Below are positions 8,555-15,808 of a DNA stretch of 64,000 nt, one piece after another; the stretch's first letter is position 1; each line of letters starts with the position of its first letter. Origin of the DNA: Niveibacterium terrae (lineage in GTDB: Bacteria > Pseudomonadota > Gammaproteobacteria > Burkholderiales > Rhodocyclaceae); NCBI RefSeq assembly GCF_048213115.1, contig NZ_CP172404.1, forward strand, positions 1,054,001 through 1,118,000. Reading direction: 5' to 3'. Below the pieces are notes generated by a model. That model was not told the origin of the DNA. It saw only the letters and a list, made by a program, of their open reading frames with translations, and did no database searches. Both the position numbers and the translations under genes were made by a program.

Positions 8555-10105
8555 TCAGGCGCGGATCAGGTGATCGAAGGCCGAGAGGCTCGCCTTCGCA
8601 CCTTCACCCATCGCGATGATGATCTGTTTGTAGGGCACGGTCGTTGCGTCACCGGCCGCGAACACGCCGGGCTGTGAAGTCTGGCCGCGCGCGTCGATGA
8701 CGATCTCGCCGCGGGGCGACAGTTCCAGCGTGCCCTTGAGCCAGTCGGTGTTCGGCAGCAGCCCGATCTGCACGAAGATGCCTTCGAGCTCCAGCGTGTG
8801 TGCTTCGCCGCTGGCCCTGTCCTGGTACGCGAGGCCGGTCACTTTCTGGCCGTCGCCGAGCACTTCGGTTGTCTGCGCTGCCTTGATCACGGTGACGTTG
8901 GCGAGGCTATAGAGTTTCTTCTGCAGCACCGCGTCGGCGCGCAGTTCCTTGTCGAATTCGATCAGCGTGACCTGGGCGACGATGCCGGCGAGGTCGATCG
9001 CCGCCTCGACGCCGGAGTTGCCTCCGCCGATGACCGCGACGCGCTTGCCTTTGAACAGCGGCCCGTCGCAGTGCGGGCAGTAAGCGACACCTTTCGTCCG
9101 GTACTGCTGTTCGCCGGGCACGTTCATCTCGCGCCAACGCGCGCCGGTCGCGAGGATCACGGTCCGGCTCTTGAGCACCGCGCCGGAGGCCAGCCGTACC
9201 TGGGCGAGGCCATCGGCTCCGGCCGGAAGCAGCGCTTCGGCGCGCTGCAGATTGATGATATCGACGTCGTAGTCGCGGACGTGCTGCTCCAGCGCGGTCG
9301 CCAGCCTCGGGCCCTCGGTCTCCCTGACCGAGATGAAGTTCTCGATCGCCAGCGTGTCGAGCACCTGACCGCCGAAGCGCTCGGCGACGACGCCGGTGCG
9401 GATTCCCTTGCGTGCCGCGTAGATCGCCGCGGCAGATCCGGCCGGACCGCCCCCGACGATCAGCACGTCGAACGCGTCCTTGTCGTTGATCTTCCCGGCT
9501 TCGCGTGCCGCCGCTCCGCTATCGAGTTTGGCGAGGATCTCCTCGACGCCCATCCGGCCCTGGCCGAAGGATTCGCCGTTCAGGAAGACCGCCGGAACGC
9601 CCATGATCTGGCGTTCTTCGACCAGGTTCTGGAATACGCCGCCATCGATCATGACCGCTTCGAAGTTCGGGTTCAGCGCCGCCATCGTGTTCAGCGCCTG
9701 GACGACGTCCGGGCAGTTGTGGCAGGTCAGCGAAACGAAGGTCTCGAAGCGGAAGCTGCCGCGCAAAGCCTTGATCTGCTCGATCGTGTCGGCTTCGAGC
9801 TTGGGCGCATAGCCGCTGACCTGGAGCAGCGCGAGGACCAGAGACGTGAACTCGTGGCCCATCGGGATGCCGGCGAAATGCACGCGCGGCGCTTCTCCCG
9901 CCTTCGTGATCGCAAAGGACGGACGCAGCGAGTAGCTGCCATCGGTGCGCAGGCTCACCTTGTCGGACAGCGTCGCGATCTCTTCGAGCAGCTCGCGCAC
10001 CTCCGCGGCCTTGGCCGAGTCGTCGAGCGACGCGACGAGTTCGATCGGCGAGACCAGGCGTTCCAGGTAGGCCTTCAGTTGGGCCTTGATATTGGCTTCG
10101 AGCAT
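8555..10105 (-). CDS. ahpF: alkyl hydroperoxide reductase subunit F
   Basis: A 516-residue flavoprotein that passes electrons from NADH to AhpC. The N-terminal double-thioredoxin domain holds the dithiol in SLTCHNCPDVVQ. The FAD site is VLIVGGGPAGSAAAIYAARK, the catalytic disulfide is YCPHCDGPLF, and the NAD site is VAVIGGGNSGVEAA. FAD closure is GVFAAGDATTVPYKQI. The ATG at 10105 follows GGAGGA. It lies 130 bases downstream of ahpC on the same strand and is probably cotranscribed, with a hairpin in the gap that may reduce its expression relative to ahpC. Confidence 0.97.
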   Translation of the reverse strand: MLEANIKAQLKAYLERLVSPIELVASLDDSAKAAEVRELLEEIATLSDKVSLRTDGSYSLRPSFAITKAGEAPRVHFAGIPMGHEFTSLVLALLQVSGYAPKLEADTIEQIKALRGSFRFETFVSLTCHNCPDVVQALNTMAALNPNFEAVMIDGGVFQNLVEERQIMGVPAVFLNGESFGQGRMGVEEILAKLDSGAAAREAGKINDKDAFDVLIVGGGPAGSAAAIYAARKGIRTGVVAERFGGQVLDTLAIENFISVRETEGPRLATALEQHVRDYDVDIINLQRAEALLPAGADGLAQVRLASGAVLKSRTVILATGARWREMNVPGEQQYRTKGVAYCPHCDGPLFKGKRVAVIGGGNSGVEAAIDLAGIVAQVTLIEFDKELRADAVLQKKLYSLANVTVIKAAQTTEVLGDGQKVTGLAYQDRASGEAHTLELEGIFVQIGLLPNTDWLKGTLELSPRGEIVIDARGQTSQPGVFAAGDATTVPYKQIIIAMGEGAKASLSAFDHLIRA

Positions 10106-10156
10106 TTCTTCCTCCTTGTCCGGCCGGGGGCGGCCAGGTTCGCATTTCGCTTGTTC

Positions 10157-10196
10157 GGCAAGGCAAAAGCCGCTGAGGGACGGCCTTTGCCTTGCC
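10157..10196 (-). terminator. ahpC-ahpF intergenic hairpin (attenuator or mRNA stabiliser)
   Basis: GGCAAGGCAAAAGCCG and CGGCCTTTGCCTTGCC pair over 15 of 16 bases with an 8-base loop. There is no long T-run afterward in the minus direction, so partial termination or a processing/stabilising role between the abundant peroxidase and its reductase is the likely function. Confidence 0.55.
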
Positions 10197-10235
10197 CCCG
10201 CCAGAGGCCCGCACCTCCGGCAGGGACTTGTGACT

Positions 10236-10805
10236 TTAGATTTTCCCAACCAGGTCCAGCGACGGAGCCAGAGTCGCTTCGCCTTCCTTCCACTTGGCCG
10301 GGCAGACTTCACCGGGGTGGCTGGCAACGTACTGGGCCGCCTTGACCTTGCGCAGCAGCTCGGCCGCGTCGCGGCCGATGCCGCCGGCGTTGATCTCGAT
10401 GATCTGGATCTTGCCGCTCGGGTCGATCACGAAAGTGCCGCGTTCGGCGAGGCCCGCTTCCTCGATCATGACGCCGAAGTTGCGGCTGACGACGCCGGTC
10501 GGATCGCCGATCATCGGGAATTGCAGCTTCGCGATCGTGTCGGACGTGTCGTGCCAGGCCTTGTGGGTGAAGTGGGTGTCGGTGGAGACCGAGTAGATCT
10601 CGACGCCCAGCTTCTTGAATTCAGCGTAGTTGTCGGCCAGGTCGCCCAGTTCGGTCGGGCAGACGAAGGTGAAGTCGGCCGGGTAGAAGAACACGACGGA
10701 CCACTTGCCCTTCAGGTCGGCTTCGGTCACGTCGATGAACTTGCCGTCGTGGAAGGCGGAGGCCTTGAAGGGAAGGACTTCGGTATTGATCAGGGAAGTA
10801 TTCAT
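10236..10805 (-). CDS. ahpC: alkyl hydroperoxide reductase subunit C (peroxiredoxin)
   Basis: A 189-residue typical 2-Cys peroxiredoxin. The peroxidatic cysteine is in FYPADFTFVCPTELGD and the resolving cysteine in HPGEVCPAKWKEG. It reduces H2O2 and organic hydroperoxides in the cytoplasm and is recycled by AhpF encoded next. Length is normal, and the ATG has GGAGATAAC upstream. An OxyR-like site and a -35/-10 pair lie just upstream. Confidence 0.98.
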   Translation of the reverse strand: MNTSLINTEVLPFKASAFHDGKFIDVTEADLKGKWSVVFFYPADFTFVCPTELGDLADNYAEFKKLGVEIYSVSTDTHFTHKAWHDTSDTIAKLQFPMIGDPTGVVSRNFGVMIEEAGLAERGTFVIDPSGKIQIIEINAGGIGRDAAELLRKVKAAQYVASHPGEVCPAKWKEGEATLAPSLDLVGKI

Positions 10806-10865
10806 GGTGTTATCTCCTGTCTGGTGCTTCTACGGAACCCGGGGTGGGTTCGCCATGGGTGTCAA

Positions 10866-10929
10866 TTTATGGGAATCCAAAGGATCAATCCAATTCATTG
10901 GTTCCATAACTTCGATAGCTAATTCCTAT
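10866..10929 (-). promoter_or_regulatory. ahpC promoter with OxyR-like site
   Basis: Bases 10915-10929 read ATAG-N7-CTAT exactly, the core of the OxyR consensus. A second, degenerate copy (ATTC-N7-CCAT) lies in phase at 10893-10907. Directly beside it, on the minus strand, is TTGGAT (10888-10893) and, 16 bases on, CATAAA (10866-10871), a plausible -35/-10 pair. The arrangement fits OxyR activation from just upstream of -35. No oxyR gene is in the window; the nearby LysR regulator lacks evidence of being OxyR. Confidence 0.6.
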
Positions 10930-11907
10930 TTATCGGACTCCTGCGGCAACTTCCCGTCTGTTTCGCAAGAAGGCCAGCAAGGTGTCGTAGCCCTTCTGAA
11001 CCAGCCAGGCGCAGAGGAAGATCGCCGGCAGGCAGGCCAGGACCAGATAGCTGAGCTGACCGGCGCCCGACTCGGGGAAGTACAGAGATTTGAGCGTCGA
11101 GAACAGCGGTCTGTGGATCAGATACATCGCGAAGCTCGCATAGCTGAGCGTTTCGATGACCGGGCTGCGGGGAACTCGCCCGGCCTCGCGTTCGAGCAGC
11201 GAGAAGACCCAGAGCGGGCACAGGCTGGCGAGCGGAATGCTGAAAAGGCTCTTCTCTGCCGAGTGAGTGTCCATAAAGGACAGCGCGACGGCCAGCAACG
11301 CCAGCGCGGAAAGGAGCGCACCCCGCGGCCTTTTCCGGGAAGGGGCTGCGCAGTGGATGCCCAGCACGAAGGCGGGGAAATAGATCACGATCCGCTCATC
11401 GGCCGCGGGCGAGAGCGAGACGGCGGTGGCGAGGATCAGCATAAGGCTCGCGCCGAGGGGGGCGAATCGGGCGCTCTGCCCGGCCGCGAGGATCAGCGCC
11501 GGCGCTGAACAGTAGAACACCAGCAGCATCGTGATGAACCACAGAGTTTGCGGTGGGGGGCCATAAAGCATCGAGACGAGCAGAGCCGCTTTCACGGCGG
11601 TGAGTTTGTCGACCAGACCCGCCCCCCAGAATAGGCCCAGGGCCCCCAGATAGAGCGGGTAGATGCGGGTGATTCGCCGAGTGAAAAAACGGCTCAGGCC
11701 GGCCCGGTCAGGGTTCAGCTTCTGCTGTCCGAGGAGGTGGCCGGAGATGAAGACGAAGAGGCCCAGAACGATCACGGTTGCGCGTGTGCTCAGCGGGTTC
11801 GCGTAGCCGGGGAGGGCGCTCGTATAGTTCAGCAAGTGCCAGAAACCGACGATGTAGAGTACGCAGGCGGCTCGTAGAAGATCGACGAAGGCAAGGCGCG
11901 ATCTCAT
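10930..11907 (-). CDS. acyltransferase 3 family membrane protein
   Basis: A 325-residue polytopic inner-membrane protein. It starts with the family pattern RLAFVDLLRAACVLYIVGFWHLLNY (histidine in the first membrane segment) and has about ten hydrophobic segments, including FVFISGHLLGQ and the re-entrant FFTRRITRIYPLYLG. The family O-acetylates cell-surface sugars or lipids. There are no linked glycan genes, so the substrate is unknown. It lies upstream of the ahpC promoter on the same strand. Confidence 0.82.
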   Translation of the reverse strand: MRSRLAFVDLLRAACVLYIVGFWHLLNYTSALPGYANPLSTRATVIVLGLFVFISGHLLGQQKLNPDRAGLSRFFTRRITRIYPLYLGALGLFWGAGLVDKLTAVKAALLVSMLYGPPPQTLWFITMLLVFYCSAPALILAAGQSARFAPLGASLMLILATAVSLSPAADERIVIYFPAFVLGIHCAAPSRKRPRGALLSALALLAVALSFMDTHSAEKSLFSIPLASLCPLWVFSLLEREAGRVPRSPVIETLSYASFAMYLIHRPLFSTLKSLYFPESGAGQLSYLVLACLPAIFLCAWLVQKGYDTLLAFLRNRREVAAGVR

Positions 11908-12021
11908 TTATTCCTCGCTCCGGGCGACGCAGGACAGGGGCAGCTATTTGCTCCCCCAAACTGCCCCATCTTCCAGGCACAGACCAGAGGATTCTGTCCG
12001 TGAACCGAGAAAGGCTTCCGC

Positions 12022-12906
12022 TCAGCCGTCAGATTGTTTCCATATGCTCTCCAGCTGTTCGAACAGCGTTTGATCCTGATCGTCGCGTCGCTGTACCAGT
12101 GACAGGTGGTAGTCGGGCAGATCCAGCGCGATCGGCAAAACCCTGAGGCCGGCTCCCGGGTTCCGGGCTTCGCTCTCGGGGATCACCGCGATCCCACGAA
12201 ACCCCTGTTCGAGCAGTCCCAGCAGCAGATCGCCGTCCGAGCTGTAGAGTGCGACATCGGGAGTGAAGCCTGCGCTCTGCAGGCAGTGCAGCAGGCGCTC
12301 GTAGCTGCCGACCCCGGTCGAACGCCTGAGCAGCAGCAGCGAGTGGTGACCCAGATCGGTCAGTGAAACCTGTTCGGCGTTCGCGTCGAGCAGTCCTACG
12401 GGCAGGACCGCGACGGTCCGGCTTGTGCTGATCGACTGGACTCTGAAGTTTTCCGGATGCACCGGTGGCTGCATCAGCGCGGCATCGAGCTGCAGGGTCA
12501 GCAGCAGGTGCTCGAGGTAGCTCGAGTCGCCGACGACGAGGCCGATCGAGCGCTCGGGGAAGAGGGCGCGCAGCGCGTCGAAGCGTGACAGCCAGAAGCT
12601 CCGGCAGGTCGGGGACAGGCCGATGCGCAGCGCCGGGCCGGCCTGGGACGCGGTACGGATGACTTCGTCCCGCGTCGCATCGACTGAGCGCAGGATGTCC
12701 CGGGCGCGGCGGTGCAGGAGCTTGCCGGCTTCGGTCAGCAGCAGGCTGCGGCCGCGGCGCTCAAACAACGCGCAGCCGAGTTCCTGCTCCAGCTCCTTGA
12801 GCCTTTGGCTCAGCGGCGGCTGGGCGATGTTCAGCACCGCCGCGGCGCGGCTGACCTGACCCTGCTCGGCGATCGTGCAGAAGTAGCGCAGGCGCTTCAG
12901 ATCCAT
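12022..12906 (-). CDS. LysR family transcriptional regulator
   Basis: A 294-residue LysR-type regulator. The N-terminal winged helix is MDLKRLRYFCTIAEQGQVSRAAAVLNIAQPPLSQ followed by LEQELGCALFERRGR, and the effector domain follows from about residue 90. It is divergent from the DUF554 gene, with a palindrome in between. The effector is not predictable. It is not obviously OxyR, because the conserved redox cysteine pair and flanking motif are not seen. Confidence 0.9.
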   Translation of the reverse strand: MDLKRLRYFCTIAEQGQVSRAAAVLNIAQPPLSQRLKELEQELGCALFERRGRSLLLTEAGKLLHRRARDILRSVDATRDEVIRTASQAGPALRIGLSPTCRSFWLSRFDALRALFPERSIGLVVGDSSYLEHLLLTLQLDAALMQPPVHPENFRVQSISTSRTVAVLPVGLLDANAEQVSLTDLGHHSLLLLRRSTGVGSYERLLHCLQSAGFTPDVALYSSDGDLLLGLLEQGFRGIAVIPESEARNPGAGLRVLPIALDLPDYHLSLVQRRDDQDQTLFEQLESIWKQSDG

Positions 12907-12922
12907 ATCTTCTCCTCTGTCT

Positions 12923-12937
12923 ATATCGTAATGATAT
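12923..12937. promoter_or_regulatory. LysR-type operator palindrome
   Basis: ATATC-GTAAT-GATAT is a perfect inverted repeat with the T-N11-A form typical of LysR sites. It lies 17 bases upstream of the LysR start codon and in the divergent region shared with the DUF554 gene, so autoregulation and control of that gene are likely. Confidence 0.55.
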
Positions 12938-13065
12938 GGAATTGAACTTAAAAGGTAATGTTTTTGTTGCCCTACAACCAGTAAAATTCGCTCTTCATAT
13001 CAACAACATGGTTCTGTGGGCAGGCTTCCCCTTCAGTGGGTTCCGGCGGCGGAACAGGGAGTCTT

Positions 13066-13782
13066 ATGCTGGGGCCATTGGTCAATAGCGCCGCGCTGGT
13101 GCTGGGTGGGTGTGTCGGAGCACTGTCCGGACGGAGGCTGCCCGAGCGCGTCCGCGAAGCCTTGCCGCTGACTTGCGGCATCATTTCGGTCGCGATCGGC
13201 GTCACGCTGACCAACAAGGTTCACGCTCTGCCGGCCGTCGCGCTCGCGATGCTGGTCGGGGCCTTTATCGGCGAGCTGCTGCGTCTGGAGCGCGGGCTGG
13301 AGCTCGCGCTGACCTGGGCCCAGACCCGCGTCGAGAAGTCTTTCCCCTCCGAGCGGGGCAATCCCCGCGTTCCCGGCTTCGTGCGCAAGTTCGTGACGAT
13401 CCTGGTTCTGTTTTGCGCCAGCGGCATGGGCATCTTCGGTTCGATGCACGAAGGCATGACCGGAGAGGCGAACGTGTTGCTCGCCAAATCGGTGCTGGAC
13501 CTCTTCACGGCAGCGATCTTCGCCGCCGAGCTGGGCTTCCCGGTCGTGCTGATCGCGCTTCCGCAGATCGCGATCCAGAGCCTGCTCTTCGCGTGCGCCG
13601 GGCTGCTGCTGCCGCTGACGACGCCGACGATGCTCGCCGACTTCTCGGCCTGCGGCGGTGTGATCATGCTCGCGACGGGTTTGCGGATCTGCGGGATCAA
13701 GATCTTTCCCATCGTCAACATGCTGCCGGCCCTGGTGCTGATCATGCCCGCCTCGGCGCTGTGGGGGCATTTCTTCGGTTAA
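13066..13782 (+). CDS. DUF554 family membrane protein
   Basis: A 238-residue protein with about seven membrane segments. It begins with the family pattern LGPLVNSAALVLGGCVGAL and contains PLTCGIISVAIGVTL and FCASGMGIFGSMHEGMTG. Function of the family is unknown (it includes the YdfK/YqgA group of small-molecule transporter candidates). The ATG at 13066 with AGGGAG upstream gives the standard family N terminus; an upstream GTG adds a Gly-rich extension. It is divergent from the LysR gene and is its likely target. Confidence 0.85.
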   Translation: MLGPLVNSAALVLGGCVGALSGRRLPERVREALPLTCGIISVAIGVTLTNKVHALPAVALAMLVGAFIGELLRLERGLELALTWAQTRVEKSFPSERGNPRVPGFVRKFVTILVLFCASGMGIFGSMHEGMTGEANVLLAKSVLDLFTAAIFAAELGFPVVLIALPQIAIQSLLFACAGLLLPLTTPTMLADFSACGGVIMLATGLRICGIKIFPIVNMLPALVLIMPASALWGHFFG

Positions 13783-13894
13783 AGAAGCAAGCCCAAGGAT
13801 GTAGGCTCACTAGCAGTGGATGAGAGCCCGTTTACTAGCGAATCGCTTCGATAGTAAACTGGATTTTTATACAGTCATTGCTTGGAGGGCCGTC

Positions 13895-14461
13895 TTGCGT
13901 AGCCTCTGTGTGTTTTGTGGATCAAGCGTCGGTAATCATCAGGATTACGCCCTCCTTGCCCGTCAGCTGGGGGGCTGCCTCGCCGAGGCAGGTATTACGC
14001 TCGTCTATGGCGGCGGGAAAGTCGGCCTCATGGGGGCCGTTGCCGATGCGACGCTCGCGGCTGGCGGCAGGGTGTTGGGCGTCATGCCTGAGCACCTCGT
14101 CAAGCAGGAGATTGCGCATACAGGATTGAGCGAGCTACATGTCGTCGCCTCGATGCACGAGCGCAAGGAGAAGATGGCGGCGCTTTCGGATGGGTTCATC
14201 GCGCTGCCAGGTGGAGCGGGGACCTTTGAAGAGCTGTTCGAGCAATGGACTTGGGCTCAGCTTGGCATTCATGAAAAGCCCTGTGCTCTGCTCAATGCCA
14301 AGGGTTATTTTCAGCCCCTGCTCGCAATGATCGGTGGCATGGTGGCTGAAGGATTCATGAGGTCCGCCTATCGCGACATGCTCATCGTCTCCGAACAGCC
14401 CGCAACGCTGATCGAGCTCATGGAAAACTACCTGCCGCCTCCACCAAAATGGGCGAAATGA
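13895..14461 (+). CDS. LOG family protein (TIGR00730 Rossmann fold)
   Basis: A 188-residue member of the LOG family, which hydrolyses purine or cytokinin riboside 5'-monophosphates to the free base and ribose 5-phosphate. The signature PGGAGTFEELFEQWTW and the N-terminal VFCGSS and VYGGGKVGLMGAVAD are present. The best start is TTG at 13895, with GGAGGG six bases upstream; this gives the usual family N terminus. An ATG at 13820 would add 25 unrelated residues. It overlaps the Nudix gene by ATGA, so the two are translationally coupled. Confidence 0.88.
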   Translation: MRSLCVFCGSSVGNHQDYALLARQLGGCLAEAGITLVYGGGKVGLMGAVADATLAAGGRVLGVMPEHLVKQEIAHTGLSELHVVASMHERKEKMAALSDGFIALPGGAGTFEELFEQWTWAQLGIHEKPCALLNAKGYFQPLLAMIGGMVAEGFMRSAYRDMLIVSEQPATLIELMENYLPPPPKWAK

Positions 14462-14892
14462 CATCCTTACCGGCTTGCCGGACCATTCAGGTTGTGGCTG
14501 GCGTCATTGTGGATACCCAAGGCCGGATGCTTCTCGTCAGAAAAGCCGGTAGCCGAGCTTTCATGCAGCCCGGAGGGAAGCCCGAAGCTGGCGAGCAGGA
14601 GCTCGTCACCCTCGCCAGGGAGATTCAGGAAGAGCTTGGGTGCCGGATAAAAGCTGAAAGCGCCAGATTCATCGGACGGTTCTCCGCGCCAGCAGTGAAC
14701 GAGCCAGGTTATGTCGTGGAGGCTTCGGTCTATATGGTGCAAACCCAAGGCACCTTGCGTCCCGAGAGAGAGATTGAGGAAATCGCGTGGCTGGAGCTCG
14801 ATTCCCCATGCGCCTTGGTGCTCGCTCCGCTCACCGAGCATCTGATCCTGCCTGCCGTCCGGGGGGAGGGGCTCGGCGGCCAATCAGCGTGA
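14458..14892 (+). CDS. Nudix hydrolase
   Basis: A 144-residue Nudix enzyme. The full Nudix box is present: GKPEAGE, seven residues, then REIQEELGC. Such enzymes hydrolyse nucleoside diphosphates linked to another group. The ATG at 14458 sits in the ATGA overlap with the LOG stop codon. The pairing with a nucleotide-cleaving LOG protein suggests a nucleotide clean-up or signalling pair; this is inference. Confidence 0.88.
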   Translation: MTSLPACRTIQVVAGVIVDTQGRMLLVRKAGSRAFMQPGGKPEAGEQELVTLAREIQEELGCRIKAESARFIGRFSAPAVNEPGYVVEASVYMVQTQGTLRPEREIEEIAWLELDSPCALVLAPLTEHLILPAVRGEGLGGQSA

Positions 14893-14930
14893 ACGCTCCT
14901 AGCCGACCGCCTCGGTCCGGCGGTCCTCGG

Positions 14931-15458
14931 TCAGCATGTGCAACAGCCTCTACGCGGACCGTTGTGCGATGCCGGGGTGTCCTTGAGCAGCAGGAGCAGC
15001 AATTGCCTGTCGCGCAGCGGTGAGGCGATGAAGCCAAAGCGGGTGTAAAAGCGCGCAGCTTCTTCGTCGAGCGGATGGGTCAGCATGGCGCGGATGCCGG
15101 CTTGTTCGGCGATCAACAGCGTGCGACGAATCGCATCCTGAAGCAGGCCAAAGCCGATGCCACGACCCTGATCCTGGGCGCAGACCGCCAACCTGGCCAG
15201 AATCACGACCGGGACGGGGTATTGCCCCATCCCCTTGCGGATGCGCTCAGGCGCGTCAAGCGTGTCGATCTGGCCGACCGTCAGGCTGAAATAGCCAGCC
15301 ACTCTGCCCGTATCGGTTACGACAAAGGTCTTGGCTGAGCCGCTTGCCTGGGCCTGCCGGGCGTGGCGCAGCAGCCAGTCGTTCAGCGCAGGTTTGCCGC
15401 AATCGAAATCGTCAAGCCGGTGTTGGGCGGCTAACGACTCGGGGCCGCTCAGGCTCAC
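14931..15458 (-). CDS. GNAT acetyltransferase toxin (TacT/AtaT-like)
   Basis: A 175-residue GNAT protein matching type II toxins that acetylate the amino group of charged tRNAs. Visible features are DFDCGKPALNDWLLRHA, GYFSLTVGQI, the acetyl-CoA loop QDQGRGIGFGLL, and the catalytic tyrosine in ARFYTRFGF. The C-terminal ~10 residues (GPRRGCCTC) look non-native, so the end may be altered. Its ATG overlaps the antitoxin stop by four bases, the normal operon order. The antitoxin upstream is shortened. Confidence 0.85.
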   Translation of the reverse strand: MSLSGPESLAAQHRLDDFDCGKPALNDWLLRHARQAQASGSAKTFVVTDTGRVAGYFSLTVGQIDTLDAPERIRKGMGQYPVPVVILARLAVCAQDQGRGIGFGLLQDAIRRTLLIAEQAGIRAMLTHPLDEEAARFYTRFGFIASPLRDRQLLLLLLKDTPASHNGPRRGCCTC

Positions 15459-15703
15459 TTTGCTTCCCAGGGGGCCTTGCGCGAAAACAGGTCGCGCAGG
15501 CCTTCATTGCTCTGCTCGGGGGGTTCCAGCAGATCCATCAGGGCCTGGTACTGAGTGCCCGTGGCCATGAACAGACGCTGATCCAGCAGTGTCTGCTCCG
15601 CGGCCAGACAGGCGCTATCCAGGATGAAATCGGTCAGGGATTTGTGTGCCACTTCCGCAGCCCGGCGCAGCACGAATTCCTGCGATGTTGGTACAACAGG
15701 CAA
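15455..15703 (-). CDS. DUF1778-type antitoxin, N-terminally truncated
   Basis: The 82-residue frame keeps the DUF1778 body: VLRRAAEVAHKSLTDFILDS, AAEQTLLDQRLF and a C-terminal toxin-binding tail. The family's first ~15 residues, which form the DNA-binding ribbon (RLDLRV-type), are missing: an in-frame TGA lies two codons upstream of the first possible start (TTG). The upstream DNA is the prfC terminator. The protein could still neutralise the toxin but should not bind the operator. It may also be a decaying gene. Confidence 0.65.
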   Translation of the reverse strand: MPVVPTSQEFVLRRAAEVAHKSLTDFILDSACLAAEQTLLDQRLFMATGTQYQALMDLLEPPEQSNEGLRDLFSRKAPWEAK

Positions 15704-15746
15704 ACGTCATCCAGTTGGCAGGGGAGGGCGCCGTCAACTCTCCGCG

Positions 15747-15795
15747 CTGCGCCAACAAAAACGCCCCTTCGCGAGGGGCGTTTTTGTTGGCGCAG
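15747..15795 (-). terminator. prfC terminator with 22-bp perfect stem
   Basis: Two 22-base arms pair perfectly around a 5-base loop. The inner stem is GC-rich (CGCCCCT/AGGGGCG) and is flanked by A5/T5, the normal form of a rho-independent terminator, and the pairing then continues outward through CTGCGCCAAC. It follows the prfC stop codon by 13 bases. Confidence 0.85.
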
Positions 15796-15808
15796 CGTGA
15801 TGAGCGGA

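Noticed and set aside
12022..12906. LysR gene considered as oxyR for ahpC
   Set aside because: The redox cysteine pair and surrounding OxyR motif are not seen, and the gene is separated from ahpC by an acyltransferase; its palindrome sits at its own divergent promoter.
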